Source: Linderina pennispora
Taxonomy: Eukaryota; Kickxellomycota; Kickxellomycetes; Kickxellales; Kickxellaceae
DNA: 64,000 bases
Reading direction: 5' to 3'
Assembly: GCF_002104995.1 (NCBI RefSeq)
Contig: NW_024468252.1
Coordinates: forward strand, 558,001 to 622,000
The position numbers and the translations under genes were made by a program. Each line of letters opens with the position of its first letter. Within the stretch, counting starts at the first letter, position 1. Shown in pieces: positions 9,801 through 21,087 of this stretch. The notes under the pieces are model-generated. The model ran no database searches. It was not told the origin of the DNA and saw only the letters and a list, made by a program, of their open reading frames with translations.

Positions 9801-11522
9801 ATGACTATGGCTGTGTCAGATAAGCGGCTTGCCGACGAATACACAACCCGCGACAAAATCCTAGTTCTCAGCCTAGTGTCCTCCATGGGCACTGAAAGCT
9901 GGACCAGGATCTCCGAGACACTTGCGCGCTGCCCTGGGGCGCTCTCCAAACCCTCGCATATCCCCACCGACGTCGAGTGCCAGCGGATATACACAGACTT
10001 GGTGCCGGCCGGCAGCACAGTCAATTCCAAAGAAGCAATCCGCAGAGTCCTGCACGCACTGAAGGAGCAGCGGATCGATGAGCTTGCTGGTGAGCTCAAA
10101 GTAGTTGATTCAGAGCTTAAAATTGCCGAGCAGCAGCAGCAGGCGAGACGCGCGGTGGAGCAACTCGAGATGGCACGGAAGAAGGAGGAGGACGATAGGC
10201 GGATTGCTGAGAAGGCGAAAGAAGAGGAAGAAACCAAGGCAAAGCTGGCTGCGGAAAAGGCGAGGCGTATGGCGGAGGAGGAGAAGGCGAAGCGCGAGGC
10301 AGAGGAGCTTGCACAGAGGGCAGCCGAGGAGAAGGCCAAGGCGGAAGCCGAGGAGCTGGCCAAGAAGGCTGCTGAGGAGAAAGCAAAGGCAGAAGCAGAA
10401 GCCGAGGCAGCAGCAGCAGCAGCAGAGGCAAAGGAGAAGGCTGACGCAGAAACCAAAGCCAGGGCGGAGGCAGAAGCCAAAGCCAAGGCTGGAGCAGAAG
10501 CCAAGGTCAGGGCGGAAGCTGAAGAGAAGGCAAAACTCGAAGCCGAGGCGAAAGCTTTGGCTAAACCAAAGGTTAAGGAGACGGAAGAAGAGGAGAAACA
10601 GCATCAAGAGGAGACAATGTCTGAGCCCAACGAAGAGGAGGGCGAAGAGGAAGCGAGTGAGAGGAAGGATGAGACTGAGGCCAACGGTGAGCAGGAGCCT
10701 GCTTCAGAGACATACTCGACACCTATGGAGCACCCTGGCGAGGAGGAAGTGGGCTCCAAACCCGAATCCAAGGATAGCACACAGCGCGAAACTAGAGGTG
10801 GCAGCATGACTGAGGAGACTGAGGAACTGCAATCCGAGAACAATGAACAATCAGCCGAGCTAGTCGAGGAGACGAGTCGCGTCGATGCACAAAATGACGT
10901 TGAGACAATGGATGTCGATACCGCCAAGCAGGGCGAGGCAGAGGCAGAGCCGTCCGAGTCCGAAGACATCAAACCCAAGCCGCCGGCCACGGCAAGCCGG
11001 CCAACCTCGACTGTGGATGAGCAGCAACTGCGGAACTGGAAGAAGAACGTGAATATGGTGTGGCGGGACATCTCAGGACACCGCCTGGGCAGCATGTTCA
11101 ACACGGCGATCAAGAAGGCGGACGCGCCAAACTACTACGAGGCGATCAAGGAGCCGCTAGACCTGAAGGCGATCAAGAACCGGGTGCGCGACGAGGAGAT
11201 CACGACCACGGTAGAGTTTTACCGCGACGTCATGCATATGCTGCAGAACGCGCTCATGTACAACGGCGAGGAGACAGAGGTGTACCAGATGACGATGGAG
11301 ATTATTCCCGACGCGCGTGCCTGGATTGAGCAGCTGCTGCAGACCGAGGCGGCGGTGATTCCACGCGATGACGAGCCCGCGGGCCATGCATTGCGAGTCA
11401 AGATTGATGAATTGGAGGACCAGGAGAGCGACTCGTCGGTCAATGAGCCCATGCGGTCGCCGGCCAAGCGCAAGCGGCGGGTGGCTTCGGACCGCGCAGC
11501 CAAGCAGATCCGGCAGCAATAG
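9801..11522 (+). CDS. BRD8/Bdc1-like bromodomain protein (probable NuA4 subunit)
   Basis: 573 residues from ATG 9801 (MTMAVSDKRL). The frame is open upstream, but that text is not conserved-looking. The N-terminus (TTRDKILVLSLVSSMGTESWTRISETL) is the SANT-like segment of BRD8-type proteins. A long charged coiled coil follows, with EEKAKAEAEELAKKAAEEK-type heptads (residues about 100-270), then a Glu-rich acidic region. A C-terminal bromodomain (about 415-530) contains WRDISGHRLGSMFNTAIKKA, the PNYYEAIKEPLDL pocket segment and NALMYNGEE, where the acetyl-lysine-binding Asn would be. A basic NLS-like end (KRKRR) closes it. The layout matches the NuA4 acetyltransferase subunit called BRD8 in animals and Bdc1 in fission yeast. 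No intron is needed. Confidence 0.83.
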   Translation: MTMAVSDKRLADEYTTRDKILVLSLVSSMGTESWTRISETLARCPGALSKPSHIPTDVECQRIYTDLVPAGSTVNSKEAIRRVLHALKEQRIDELAGELKVVDSELKIAEQQQQARRAVEQLEMARKKEEDDRRIAEKAKEEEETKAKLAAEKARRMAEEEKAKREAEELAQRAAEEKAKAEAEELAKKAAEEKAKAEAEAEAAAAAAEAKEKADAETKARAEAEAKAKAGAEAKVRAEAEEKAKLEAEAKALAKPKVKETEEEEKQHQEETMSEPNEEEGEEEASERKDETEANGEQEPASETYSTPMEHPGEEEVGSKPESKDSTQRETRGGSMTEETEELQSENNEQSAELVEETSRVDAQNDVETMDVDTAKQGEAEAEPSESEDIKPKPPATASRPTSTVDEQQLRNWKKNVNMVWRDISGHRLGSMFNTAIKKADAPNYYEAIKEPLDLKAIKNRVRDEEITTTVEFYRDVMHMLQNALMYNGEETEVYQMTMEIIPDARAWIEQLLQTEAAVIPRDDEPAGHALRVKIDELEDQESDSSVNEPMRSPAKRKRRVASDRAAKQIRQQ

Positions 11523-11744
11523 GCCTCTTTGGATAAAATAATACGTGAATCCAGTGATGCTCACTATACACATTAGGTGCCAGACTTTATAAGAAAGCGA
11601 CATGAAAGACGGAGAGACGAGGGAAAGTGAGGGGAAACAACAAAAACAACAGAGCAAATATGAATTGCTACATAAAATAGAAACAAGGGGTCAAAAGGAG
11701 AGGAATTGGAAAGACGGTTCTTCTCCAGCGTGGGCTACGTCGTT

Positions 11745-12505
<761 letters not shown>

Positions 12506-13327
12506 AGTGGCAGATTGTTTTCCGGAGCTGTAGGTGTTTCTCTGTTCAAGAATAAAGTAGGTCGTGTGGGGGTGGGAATGACTAGAGGTTCGTCAGAAAG
12601 AAAGAAATAAAAAAGAAATTTAAATTAATACACAAGAGAGCTAAAGAAGAAAGAATAGAAAATTGGCGTGCAACAGAGGCGGCGGGCTCAAGAGGAGGGG
12701 GCTTTATACGTGTCTGGTGGGACCTGGATGATACAAGGTCACGGGGTATGATGGCGTCGCGGGCTATTGATTTTCGCCAAAGGGGCTGCCATATTCCACC
12801 AGGCTTTTAGAGCGAAAGAGACTTTTAAACCTCATCCTCAAGAGTAGACCCCGCCCACGCGGTTGAGCGAGGGCGAGAGGTATAGTGCGCACAGTGGTGC
12901 ATAGACAGGAATTTTCCTGGACTGTGAGAAACGAATACCAATCGATACACAGATTCGGTTTTTTTGGGCTGTGCGCACAGGGCGAACACCGGCGCAACCG
13001 ATAATGGGGGAGTGCTCAGGAAAGCGTCCGGGCCGTGGGCAGCAGATGCGTTGAGGGAAAGCGCTGTGCTTTCCGGGCATACCGGCGGGGTGCATCCAGA
13101 TGTGCCACGCACACACACTGAAGTGCATCGGCGGGTACGTGGAACACTGCCACCATCATCTGACCCGACGCCAGTACATTGTGTATTGGTTAACGAGGAC
13201 ACCATGTATTAAATGACATTAGAGTGCTAACGAGTGGTGCGTTCCCACACAATCAATGGCACATGTGGCCGCTCTTGGGACTGTCAATGACGAATGGTAT
13301 GAATGGGCGCCAAAGGCCAGACGCCAT
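12506..13327. other. Intergenic region upstream of ATG8
   Basis: No supported gene. Contains the ATG8 promoter (pyrimidine/purine-skewed tracts 12580-12660) and the 3' flank of the ornithine decarboxylase gene. Confidence 0.55.
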
Positions 13328-14689
13328 TCAGAGCAGCATGCCCTCGGTGTCAACGTAGACCATGTCGCTGAGGCGGAATCCGTTGAAGCGCGACGCGGCA
13401 CAGTTGGTATAGGCACCCATGCCATCAAACACCAGCCAGTCGCCGATCTGCAGCTCCGGCAGCATGCCCGACGGCATGATGCAGTCGATAGAGTCGCAGG
13501 TGGGACCCCACACGCTGCTCTCAAACATCATGCCAAGCTGGGCGTCAGCCGGGGCATTGATGAACTGCGAGTTTGCGGTCAGCACGCGCGGCACCGGGTG
13601 CTGGTGGTCAAACATGATGCAGTTGAAGCTGCCGTAGACGCCGTCGTTGACGTAGTACATGAACGCAGGGTTCTCGTCGCCGGTGGGCGCAGTGTTGTTC
13701 AGCACGCCCTCCTCACCCTCGTAGTACTCGGGCTTGGAGTCGCGCACGACCTGGCGGCGAGCCACGATGTTGACAGCCAGCGTGAAAGCAGACGCAACAA
13801 AGTAGCGGCCGGGCTCGGCGATGATGCGCAGGGAGGGCATGTCGGCAAAGTACTTGTCGATGGCAGCGGTGAGCACACGAGCCACGTCCTCGAAAGCCAG
13901 ACCACTGGCGTCGCCGCGGCCGGGGAATCCGCCGCCAATGTCGAGCAGCTCCAGGTTGAAGCCCAGGGCAGCAGCCTGGTCGAACACCTGGCGCGCGCGC
14001 ATCACAGCGTCGCTAAAAGCATGCTCGCTCTGGCATCCGCTGCCGACATGGAAGCTGACGCCAACAACGTTGATGCCCAGCTGCTTGGCGGTGGCCAGCA
14101 GGCGCTGGGTGGTGTCCAGGGCAGCGCCGAACTTGAGCCCCAGCTGACACAGCGAGTGCGAGTCGTCGGTCAGGATGCGCAGGATGGCCTTGGCGCCCGG
14201 GTACTGCTGCTGCAGCTTGTACAGCTCGTCGGCATTGTCAAAGGTCATCATGGCCACGTCATTGGCCTTGGCAAACCGCAGGTGCGACGCCGGCTTGCAC
14301 GGGTGGGCATACACGATGTTGCTGGGCTGGGCGCCCTCGCCCAGCACCTGCTGGATCTCGGCCTTGCTGGCGCAGTCGAAGCCGGCGCCCAGGCGGTGCA
14401 GGAGCTTGATCACCAGCGGATCCGGGTTGCACTTGACGGCAAAGAACGGCTGCACGCGCGGCAGATGGCGCACCCACCGGTAGAACTGGCGCGCAACCTC
14501 GCCCAGGTCGGCAACAAAGAACGCGTCCTCGGCGTCGGGCTGCGAGAGCTTGGCCTGCAGCGCATCGGCGATGTTGCCGTGCGAGATGCGCGGCATCGCA
14601 GTGTCCGTGGACTGCATGCTCTTGAGCTTGGTGGGCATCTCGTGGAGCTGGTCCGCCCGCCGGACTGCGGGATCAGTGGTGATATGCAT
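13328..14689 (-). CDS. SPE1: Ornithine decarboxylase
   Basis: PLP enzyme (fold III) converting ornithine to putrescine, the first step of polyamine synthesis; cytosolic homodimer. 453 residues from ATG 14689. Visible: PLP Lys86 in FFAVKCNPDP, FHVGSGC, the Gly-rich phosphate loop LDIGGGFPGRG, AEPGRYFV, and the catalytic Cys398 in WGPTCDSIDC, contributed across the dimer. The arrangement is that of eukaryotic ODC and not antizyme inhibitor, because both key residues are kept. No break and no intron. Family members are often controlled by antizyme and by 5' leader uORFs. The 1.4-kb upstream region here is long, but no control element is proven. Confidence 0.97.
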   Translation of the reverse strand: MHITTDPAVRRADQLHEMPTKLKSMQSTDTAMPRISHGNIADALQAKLSQPDAEDAFFVADLGEVARQFYRWVRHLPRVQPFFAVKCNPDPLVIKLLHRLGAGFDCASKAEIQQVLGEGAQPSNIVYAHPCKPASHLRFAKANDVAMMTFDNADELYKLQQQYPGAKAILRILTDDSHSLCQLGLKFGAALDTTQRLLATAKQLGINVVGVSFHVGSGCQSEHAFSDAVMRARQVFDQAAALGFNLELLDIGGGFPGRGDASGLAFEDVARVLTAAIDKYFADMPSLRIIAEPGRYFVASAFTLAVNIVARRQVVRDSKPEYYEGEEGVLNNTAPTGDENPAFMYYVNDGVYGSFNCIMFDHQHPVPRVLTANSQFINAPADAQLGMMFESSVWGPTCDSIDCIMPSGMLPELQIGDWLVFDGMGAYTNCAASRFNGFRLSDMVYVDTEGMLL

Positions 14690-16084
14690 GATTAAGCAGA
14701 TGTGCGTATAGGGTTAGATGCTACGGGGGAGGTAACGGCTCAGTTTGTTTCCCAAAGATTTCTGTCCTTGGATCTCCTTCAGAGGAAATGCAAAAGATGA
14801 AGCGCAGGGAACACGACGGGGACGGGGCCAGCGACGAAGCTCCGAAACAAAAGAGATTCCCCCTCTGGATAACTCGGGGGTGTATAATGGATCCTCAGAA
14901 GGGTAGAGCGAATGCGGGTGCTGCCCAGGGTGGTGCGCCGGCAAACGACCGCAAGGAGACAAGGGTGGGGAGTGGGATTCTAGGGTCCGTGGTTACAGTG
15001 GTACGACTCCAGGCTCGGGAGAGGCACCAAAAGCTACAAAATGTGAGGCTGTCTGTCCCTCGACGTGACGACAAAAAAGGGGTTTAGGAGGGTGGGAGGG
15101 GTGCTGTGACGCGAATGGGCGAGCAAGAACTGGCGGATCGGCTGCTGTGTCTGGCTTCTGAGAGTGCTGCAAGCAGATAGAAGGTAAAAGAAAAACTGCG
15201 AGTGTGAGGAGATAAGGGGGAAAGAAATGTGGTGGTCCTGCGGCCAGTGCTGGCTTTTAACCAGTCCCTCGCCTCAGACACTGGGACCACGGCGACAGCA
15301 GCACCCGGTTGCGAAATGCTAAAATTTTCTTGCTGTTCCCAACAACCGCTGCCTCCCAGCTGCTCCCATTGGTCTTCTGGAGACAGTCCTGATTGCCACT
15401 CTTTATTTACCAGCACATTCTGGCTGGTGTGCAAAGCCCGACATGGCGGACTTGTAAAAAAGTGGCCGATGTGCAAGCCGGCCAGGCAGATGGACCCTCC
15501 TCCCTCTCGCCACTGCCCATGGCAGCAGCAGCAGCATTCTCAGGGCCATTGGCATGCGGATGCCGTTGTCGAAGACTTTATTTAAAGGCTGTCCAGCGCA
15601 ATCGCTGCAAAATCTAGGGGGCGTGCGAGGGGTTGCTGAATTATTAATCCCAATGTGACCGTGTTTGATCTCTACATGTGGTAGCCCGCGGGTGGCGACC
15701 GCATATACCGCTGACTTTCAGGAGCAAACAAACGCTGGCACAATACCTGCGGCAAGTCCGGCTGTGCCTAGGGGGCTGAAACATCAGTGCTCTGACCATG
15801 TCACAGGCTGCAGCAATATACGATGAACTAGCACTGATGACCCGGCCGCAATGACCGTACCATCCAGATCCATCTTCTGCAAAGAAAACGGGCAGAAAGT
15901 ACCGATGGCTAGGGCTAATACAAAATTCGGTGGCGGCAAGTCCGACTGGTATGCAGACTAACTGCAGTGGCATGCCCACACGCATATACGCTCAGGCGTC
16001 CACTGCATCTGTCAATGGCCAGCATACACGGTGTCTGCCATATATGGCATTGTGTATGTTTTTATTCAGAAAACGAAAAATAGC
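14690..16084. other. 1.4-kb intergenic region upstream of ODC
   Basis: No supported gene on either strand. Short open frames (for example 15084-15476 minus) show no domain. It probably holds the ODC promoter and 5' leader plus the 3' flank of PAB2. Confidence 0.55.
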
Positions 16085-16720
16085 TCAGTACGGCGAGTAA
16101 TAGGCGCCCCGCCCACGTCCCCGATACCCCCCGTAGCCGCGTCCCCTGGGCATGTACCCGCCCCGCCCCCTGCCTCTGCCCCGGCCCCGATGCATGCCCG
16201 GCACATTTGTGCGCTTCGGGTTAACCTTCAGCGGCCGGCCATGGAACATGGACCCATCGAGAATCTGCGCCTTGGTAACGGCGTCGGTCGTGGCGAACTC
16301 CACGTACGCGTATCCCTTCGGGTGGCCCGTGAACTTGTCGCACAGAATCGTCACGCGGTTGATCGTGCCGCTGCCCTTGAAGTGCTCTTGCAGGCCCTCG
16401 GGAGTCGACGCGTAGTCGACATTGCCGACGTATATGGAGCGTGCGTCGACGTCGTCCGCCGCAGCCTCTTCGCTCTTTTCAGCCTCCGCCTCGGCTGTCA
16501 TTTTCTCCTGGAGCTCGCGCAGGCGCTGGGCCTCCTTTTCCATCTCCTCCATCTGCTTCTTTAGCGCGGCCAGCTCGGGATCGTCATCGAGGCCATCGGC
16601 ATCGTCGGCATCGTCGGCATCGTCGCCGTGGCCTTCCTCGTAGTGCTCGGGGTCCTCGTAGGCGTCGGGGTCGACGTGATCTGCGTACTCGTCAATGTGC
16701 TTATCGGCTAAATCAGACAT
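16085..16720 (-). CDS. PAB2: Nuclear poly(A)-binding protein PAB2/PABPN1
   Basis: Nuclear poly(A)-tail binding protein acting in polyadenylation and exosome-linked decay. 211 residues from ATG 16720 ([12 protein letters not shown]); a further in-frame ATG at 16777 would add 19 residues with no family resemblance. Order: an acidic Asp/Glu-rich N-terminus, a short coiled coil ([22 protein letters not shown], about 50-78), one RRM (about 93-170) with RNP2 SIYVGNVDY and RNP1 KGYAYVEF, then an Arg/Gly-rich tail ([11 protein letters not shown]...). This is the standard PABPN1 architecture. It lies head-to-tail with PBP1, 216 bp downstream of it. Confidence 0.95.
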   Translation of the reverse strand: MSDLADKHIDEYADHVDPDAYEDPEHYEEGHGDDADDADDADGLDDDPELAALKKQMEEMEKEAQRLRELQEKMTAEAEAEKSEEAAADDVDARSIYVGNVDYASTPEGLQEHFKGSGTINRVTILCDKFTGHPKGYAYVEFATTDAVTKAQILDGSMFHGRPLKVNPKRTNVPGMHRGRGRGRGRGGYMPRGRGYGGYRGRGRGAYYSPY

Positions 16721-16936
16721 GGGGCTTAATCGTATGTGGGAGCGACAGTGGATTTTGGAAACTATTGTGAAAAACATTCCAAACCGGAATTTTGTTTCAC
16801 CCGGTTCGGATTTATACCATACGTCGGGTTAACCGAACTATGGTTGGGAGTGGTGTTTATTGGATTTTTTATAGTGAGTTTTGTTTTAGGTAAGCACTGG
16901 GCGCCGGAAGATCCGGGCTGGAGGAGAAGAGCAGAT

Positions 16937-19504
16937 TCAGTAGCCTGGTGGCGGCGGCGCCTGGCCCTGCTGGTCCGGGTGCGGCGGCGTGTGCATCATG
17001 ACCATGCCGGGTGGCGACGCACCGTATGTCTGCGGCGGGTACTGCGGGTATCCCATGGGCATCGGCATGTTCGGGTACCCCTGCGGCGGCGGGGGGCCCA
17101 TATACCCAGGCTGCATGCCATTGAACGGCATCGGCGGCACCATGCCCATAGGCACAGGCGGGACGTTGCCATACATGACGCTGGGGCTATCGGCGCCCGT
17201 CCTGGCCATGTGCTGCTGGCTGCTGAGCATGGGCGGCGTGGGCGGCACCGCTGGTCCCATCTCAGGTGTGGTAGCCATGTGTGCGCTGCTGGCACCCGAT
17301 CCGCTGCCCTGCACGTGCGGCAGCGGGTGGGCTGTGGGCGGCGTCGGGCCGTTGACGGCGGAGATCACCGGCGAGCGCCCAGCGGCCATCATCGGCGACG
17401 GGTAGCTGGGCGCCGATGTATACGGGTTCGGTGCATACGCCGGCATTCCGTAGGGCGGAGTGGAGTAGGGCGCCGATGTCGGCATGCGTGGTGGGCCGCC
17501 AGCCATCATCGGCGGCTGCTGGTACGGGTACTGCATGTAGCCATAGTAGCCCTGCGGCATGCCGTACTGCTGGGCATACATCATCATGGGGTCGGGCTCG
17601 TCAAAGCCGTACTGGCTGCGGTACGGACGCGACCCGAACGGCCATGTCGGCGAGGAGTCGTCTGGAGAGCTACCGGGTGTCATCTTGAACGACCCACCCC
17701 ACAGCGCCTTGGGCGTGCGGTCGAGCATGCGTCGGCCAAAGAACAGGTTGTACTCGGGTTGGACAGGCTTCGACGCAGCCTTGGGCACAAAGGGCGTGGC
17801 CGAGGCGCTGGGCTTGAAGGACGCTGCCTTGGCGTTGAATTTGAAGCCTTTCTTGTCGTCGGCCTTCTTTGCCTCGCTGGTCTTCGTTGGCTCGTCGGTC
17901 TTCTTTGGCTCCTCAGCCTTTACTGGCTCCTCGGCCTGCTTGAGCTCTTCCTTCTTGGTCTCCGCCGGCTTCTTCCCCTCCTCTACCGGCTTCTTGGTCT
18001 CCGCCGGCTTCTTCCCCTCCTCTACCGGCTTCTTGGTCTCCTCTGCTTTCTTGGGCGGTTCCTCAGCAGCCTTTGGCGACGGCTGGCGCTTCTTGGCTCC
18101 AACAATTTCTGCCACATCGTCTGGCATCGGACTGCTCAGCTTGAACGAGTGGTGGAACTTGACGAGCTCCGACATGCGTGTCTTCAGCACCGCCTGCTTG
18201 CGCTGCTGGATGCGTTCGCGCTCCGAGTTCAGCTTCTCCGTAATATCTGCCATTGGCTTGTTCAGCGCCGCAATCTCGGGACGGTCCTTGATTCCGCGCA
18301 GGTTGGCCAGCTTGCTTGACTGTCCGCTGATGCGTGGGCTCAGCGCAGCAATCGCCGGGTCTGGGAGTGTGCTGGCTCCAGGATCGGGCGATGCCGACGC
18401 CGACGCGCTGCTTGACATGGCGTCGGTCTTGGGCGACGGCGTGTGTCCAGTCATCCGGATGTTGAGCTTGGCCAAGGCCGCTGCTGCCACAGCATTATTG
18501 GGTGCCGGCTTGGGCGCATCACTGAGCTTGCTTTGCGCTGACGCAGACCCATGGACCGCCACACCGGCCACCTCGGGCTGTGGCTGGGGTGTGGCGGAGC
18601 TCCGGCGGGCTGGCTCAGCGGACTGATCGGCAGATGCCTCCTTGGCACGCAGATATGGCGGCACGTACTTGGTGCCAGGTCGCAGAACCGCACCGTACCG
18701 GTCTTCCTCATCCATGCCGTCATCGCCCTTGGTGATTTCCTGGCGCTCCTCGGCCACGTGCGCGTTCATGAACGGCGCGTTCTGGATCTCCTGTGCAATC
18801 CGCACAGCCTCGCGCTCGCGCTCCTTGTACTTGGCGCTCGACCGGTCAAGCTTGGTTGTATAAATCTCCTCGTCAAAGTCCGTCGTCAGCCCAAACAGTC
18901 GCTCGTTGGTGGCAAACTGGTCCCACGAGCCGCCCGACGCGTCCAGCGACTCGAGCGCCAGATCGTCGCCCTCGTCGGGCACCCACCGGTGTAGTTCGCG
19001 CTCGCCGGTCTCGCCAACCCGGCTAATGTCCGTGTCGGTCTTGAAGCCTGTGCGGGTCGTCTCCTTGACCTCGTGGTCGAACCCGGCTGTTCCGCTGATC
19101 GACAGGCAATCGGAACCGTTGATCACCAGCGTGTCTGTTGGCGGGATGGTGCGGCTGGCGCCCACCGTGTACGCGTACCGGAGCACCACGCTCTGCGCGT
19201 CTGTCGGATTGACTGAGTCCAGGATTCCCTGGTACGTCACTGTGCGCGTCACCACTGCGACCTCGGTGCCGACAAGGAACGACAGAAGGAATATGAGCCG
19301 CTGGTTCATTGCATTGACTTGCTCCATGGGCTCGCCCTCGATAAACCCGGGCCCGTTGGCGACTGTGTCCGTGGCCTTTGCTGTGCGCGCTGCAGGCTTG
19401 GCTGTCTGCTCGCTGGCCTTTCCTTGGCGGTTGCTGAATTGCGGCGGCCCGGCTGTCCACCGATTGCTGCCAGGCTTGCTGCTAGCCCGTGTACCTCCTC
19501 CCAT
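16937..19504 (-). CDS. PBP1: PBP1/ataxin-2-like poly(A)-binding-protein-associated protein
   Basis: 855 residues from ATG 19504 (MGGGTRASS). Ataxin-2/Pbp1 family, a cytoplasmic RNP regulator that binds Pab1 and promotes stress granules. The N-terminal Sm-like domain includes RLIFLLSFLVGTEVAVVTRTVTYQGILDSV. The LsmAD segment follows (DQFATNERLFGLTTDFDEEIYTTKLD ... EIQNAPFMNAHVAEER). A Lys/Glu/Pro low-complexity linker has a 13-residue duplication, then a PAM2-like FNAKAASFKP, then a Pro/Gly/Met/Tyr/Gln-rich C-terminus. The order Sm - LsmAD - PAM2 - low-complexity tail is diagnostic. Unbroken frame. An equally long open frame on the opposite strand is a GC-bias shadow. Confidence 0.95.
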   Translation of the reverse strand: MGGGTRASSKPGSNRWTAGPPQFSNRQGKASEQTAKPAARTAKATDTVANGPGFIEGEPMEQVNAMNQRLIFLLSFLVGTEVAVVTRTVTYQGILDSVNPTDAQSVVLRYAYTVGASRTIPPTDTLVINGSDCLSISGTAGFDHEVKETTRTGFKTDTDISRVGETGERELHRWVPDEGDDLALESLDASGGSWDQFATNERLFGLTTDFDEEIYTTKLDRSSAKYKEREREAVRIAQEIQNAPFMNAHVAEERQEITKGDDGMDEEDRYGAVLRPGTKYVPPYLRAKEASADQSAEPARRSSATPQPQPEVAGVAVHGSASAQSKLSDAPKPAPNNAVAAAALAKLNIRMTGHTPSPKTDAMSSSASASASPDPGASTLPDPAIAALSPRISGQSSKLANLRGIKDRPEIAALNKPMADITEKLNSERERIQQRKQAVLKTRMSELVKFHHSFKLSSPMPDDVAEIVGAKKRQPSPKAAEEPPKKAEETKKPVEEGKKPAETKKPVEEGKKPAETKKEELKQAEEPVKAEEPKKTDEPTKTSEAKKADDKKGFKFNAKAASFKPSASATPFVPKAASKPVQPEYNLFFGRRMLDRTPKALWGGSFKMTPGSSPDDSSPTWPFGSRPYRSQYGFDEPDPMMMYAQQYGMPQGYYGYMQYPYQQPPMMAGGPPRMPTSAPYSTPPYGMPAYAPNPYTSAPSYPSPMMAAGRSPVISAVNGPTPPTAHPLPHVQGSGSGASSAHMATTPEMGPAVPPTPPMLSSQQHMARTGADSPSVMYGNVPPVPMGMVPPMPFNGMQPGYMGPPPPQGYPNMPMPMGYPQYPPQTYGASPPGMVMMHTPPHPDQQGQAPPPPGY
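17952..18039 (-). repeat. 39-bp exact tandem duplication in PBP1
   Basis: Copies at 17952-17990 and 17991-18029 are identical and followed by a partial third copy. Each encodes a 13-residue Lys/Glu/Pro unit in frame. Confidence 0.9.
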
Positions 19505-20076
19505 CTTTGTGAAATGAGCGTTCAGGAAATGAAGAAATAAAGGCAAAGATAAAATAGAAAAAGAGTGGTCACGCAAACAGTGGAGGAGAAATGCAGAGGT
19601 TGTCGAAAAGTACCCAGCTATTTTTTCCTCGCGAAACGAATGATGGGCGACGGCTACGGTGCTAATTTGGGTTCGCGCTTTTGAAGGCCAGCTTGGTTTA
19701 AAGATAGACTGCGTTCGTGATGTTTATTGCGGACACTTTTTTGTTTCGTGTGTCGACCGCGTATTTCCCCAATAGAACAGGCCGTGTTCACGAAGGTCTG
19801 ACGCGCACCGCACACCACACAAAGAGCAGAACTGCGCAGCTACGTGCAGATAGCGTATGTCCAGAATAGAGTGTGAGCTCAGGTTCTCATTCTCGGCTAT
19901 TAATCGCTGGCTGAACCACATGACCACCGCCTCTGTCTGGATCCATAGCTCTCGGCAGCGATCTCCAGCGTATGTTGGAATCAGGAAACCGCTTGGCCTG
20001 CACGTTCCACAGCGGCTTTGCAGATTTGAAACATGTATTCTTTGGAGTTGTTGTTTTTCACTAGCCATTCAAGAGC
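19505..20076. other. Intergenic region between bL9m and PBP1
   Basis: No supported gene. It carries the PBP1 promoter and the 3' flank of the bL9m gene; a small minus-strand frame (19724-20068) has no recognisable content. Confidence 0.5.
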
Positions 20077-20767
20077 TCAGTTGTCCGCCTTCTCGGCCTT
20101 GACGACCCTGATCGTGAACGATGCCTGTCCAGCGTAAATGAGCTTGACCACGCACGTGTACTCGCCCAGCGTCTTGATCTTGTCGTCCATGGCCAGCGCC
20201 TCCTTCTCAATCTTGATGCCATGCTCGCCCAGTGCCTTGAGCACATCGGCCTTGCTAACCGATCCGTAAATCGCCTCGTTCTCCTCAGATCCCTCCACAG
20301 CGCTTCTCTCAAACTCAATCACCGGCAGCTCCACGACCCGCTGGATCATTGTCTGGTTGCCGAGCGCCGTTGCGTGCACCTTCTGCTGCTGGTCCAAGGC
20401 TGCCCGTGAGGGCCCCTCTGCCGCCTTCTCCTCAGCCAGAACCTTGCTGCGGTCGAGCGGCCCGCGCCGCGCAATCACGTAATCGGCCAGGCGCTTCGGG
20501 AATAGCTCGTGGCGCATATAAGCCGGGTCCACTTCGATGACTGTGCCCACCGCACCGATCCGCGGAACGTCCTTGATTAGCTTTACAGGGATAGTGGTCT
20601 TCTTCTTCAGCCCGCGCTACAAAGAATTAGATCATGTGTCTTTAGGCGCTGCTCGATCCTCTCACAGGTCAGGGTTTGCTTATGTAAACGGCCATTCTTA
20701 CCTGGAGAATCTGAATGGGCGACCGTGCCAAACCGCTGCTGCTGACCTGCCGACCGAGAAAGTTCAT
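20077..20767 (-). CDS. MRPL9: Mitochondrial ribosomal protein bL9m, two exons
   Basis: Mitochondrial large-subunit protein of the bL9 family. Exon 1 is 20702-20767 (22 residues, MNFLGRQVSSSGLARS, a basic presequence). The intron is 20617-20701 (gtaag...tttgtag). Exon 2 is 20077-20616. The spliced text RGLKKKTTIPVKLIKDVPRIGAVGTVIEVDPAYMRHELFPKRLA is the L9 N-terminal domain (V-x-L-x-x-D-V-x-x-x-G). The remainder has an extended linker and an L9 C-terminal-like segment. 201 residues in total. The internal methionine at GTVIEV is not the start, because the L9 core begins upstream of it. Confidence 0.92.
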
Positions 20768-21087
20768 TGTGAATGTACAGAATAGTATAGGGGAGTAGCC
20801 AGGGAAAGTGGAAATGGATAGTCGACGGGAGAAGGAGAGCCTGTCGGAATTCGAAGCGCACAGCCAGCAGATAAAAAATCGCTTCAAGCCGGTTCCTGCT
20901 TGATAGCCCTTTGATCTGGTGATCACTTTGCCTTGTCTCCCCTGGCCACAGCGGCAGCCACGACGCGCCTTTTCTGCGAAAAAAAACACATGGCCCAAGC
21001 CCCTTCCAAACACCATGGTGCTATGTGAACTGGTTTAAATATGAAAGAATTACGTGGAAGTATATGCGGTATCGAGCCACCCACTGG
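20768..21087. other. Intergenic region upstream of bL9m
   Basis: No gene seen. Promoter of bL9m and 3' flank of the SDR gene. Confidence 0.5.

Noticed and set aside
13256-14695. Long open frame (479 codons) antisense to ornithine decarboxylase
   Set aside because: Same reason: opposite an intact enzyme gene with all catalytic motifs, no domains of its own.
16721-16777. Upstream start for PAB2 (ATG 16777)
   Set aside because: The extra 19 residues ([19 protein letters not shown]) do not resemble PABPN1, whose proteins begin with an acidic segment as at ATG 16720.
16736-18319. Long open frame (527 codons) antisense to PBP1
   Set aside because: Lacks domains and lies opposite a fully supported gene; it is a shadow caused by GC-rich codon bias.
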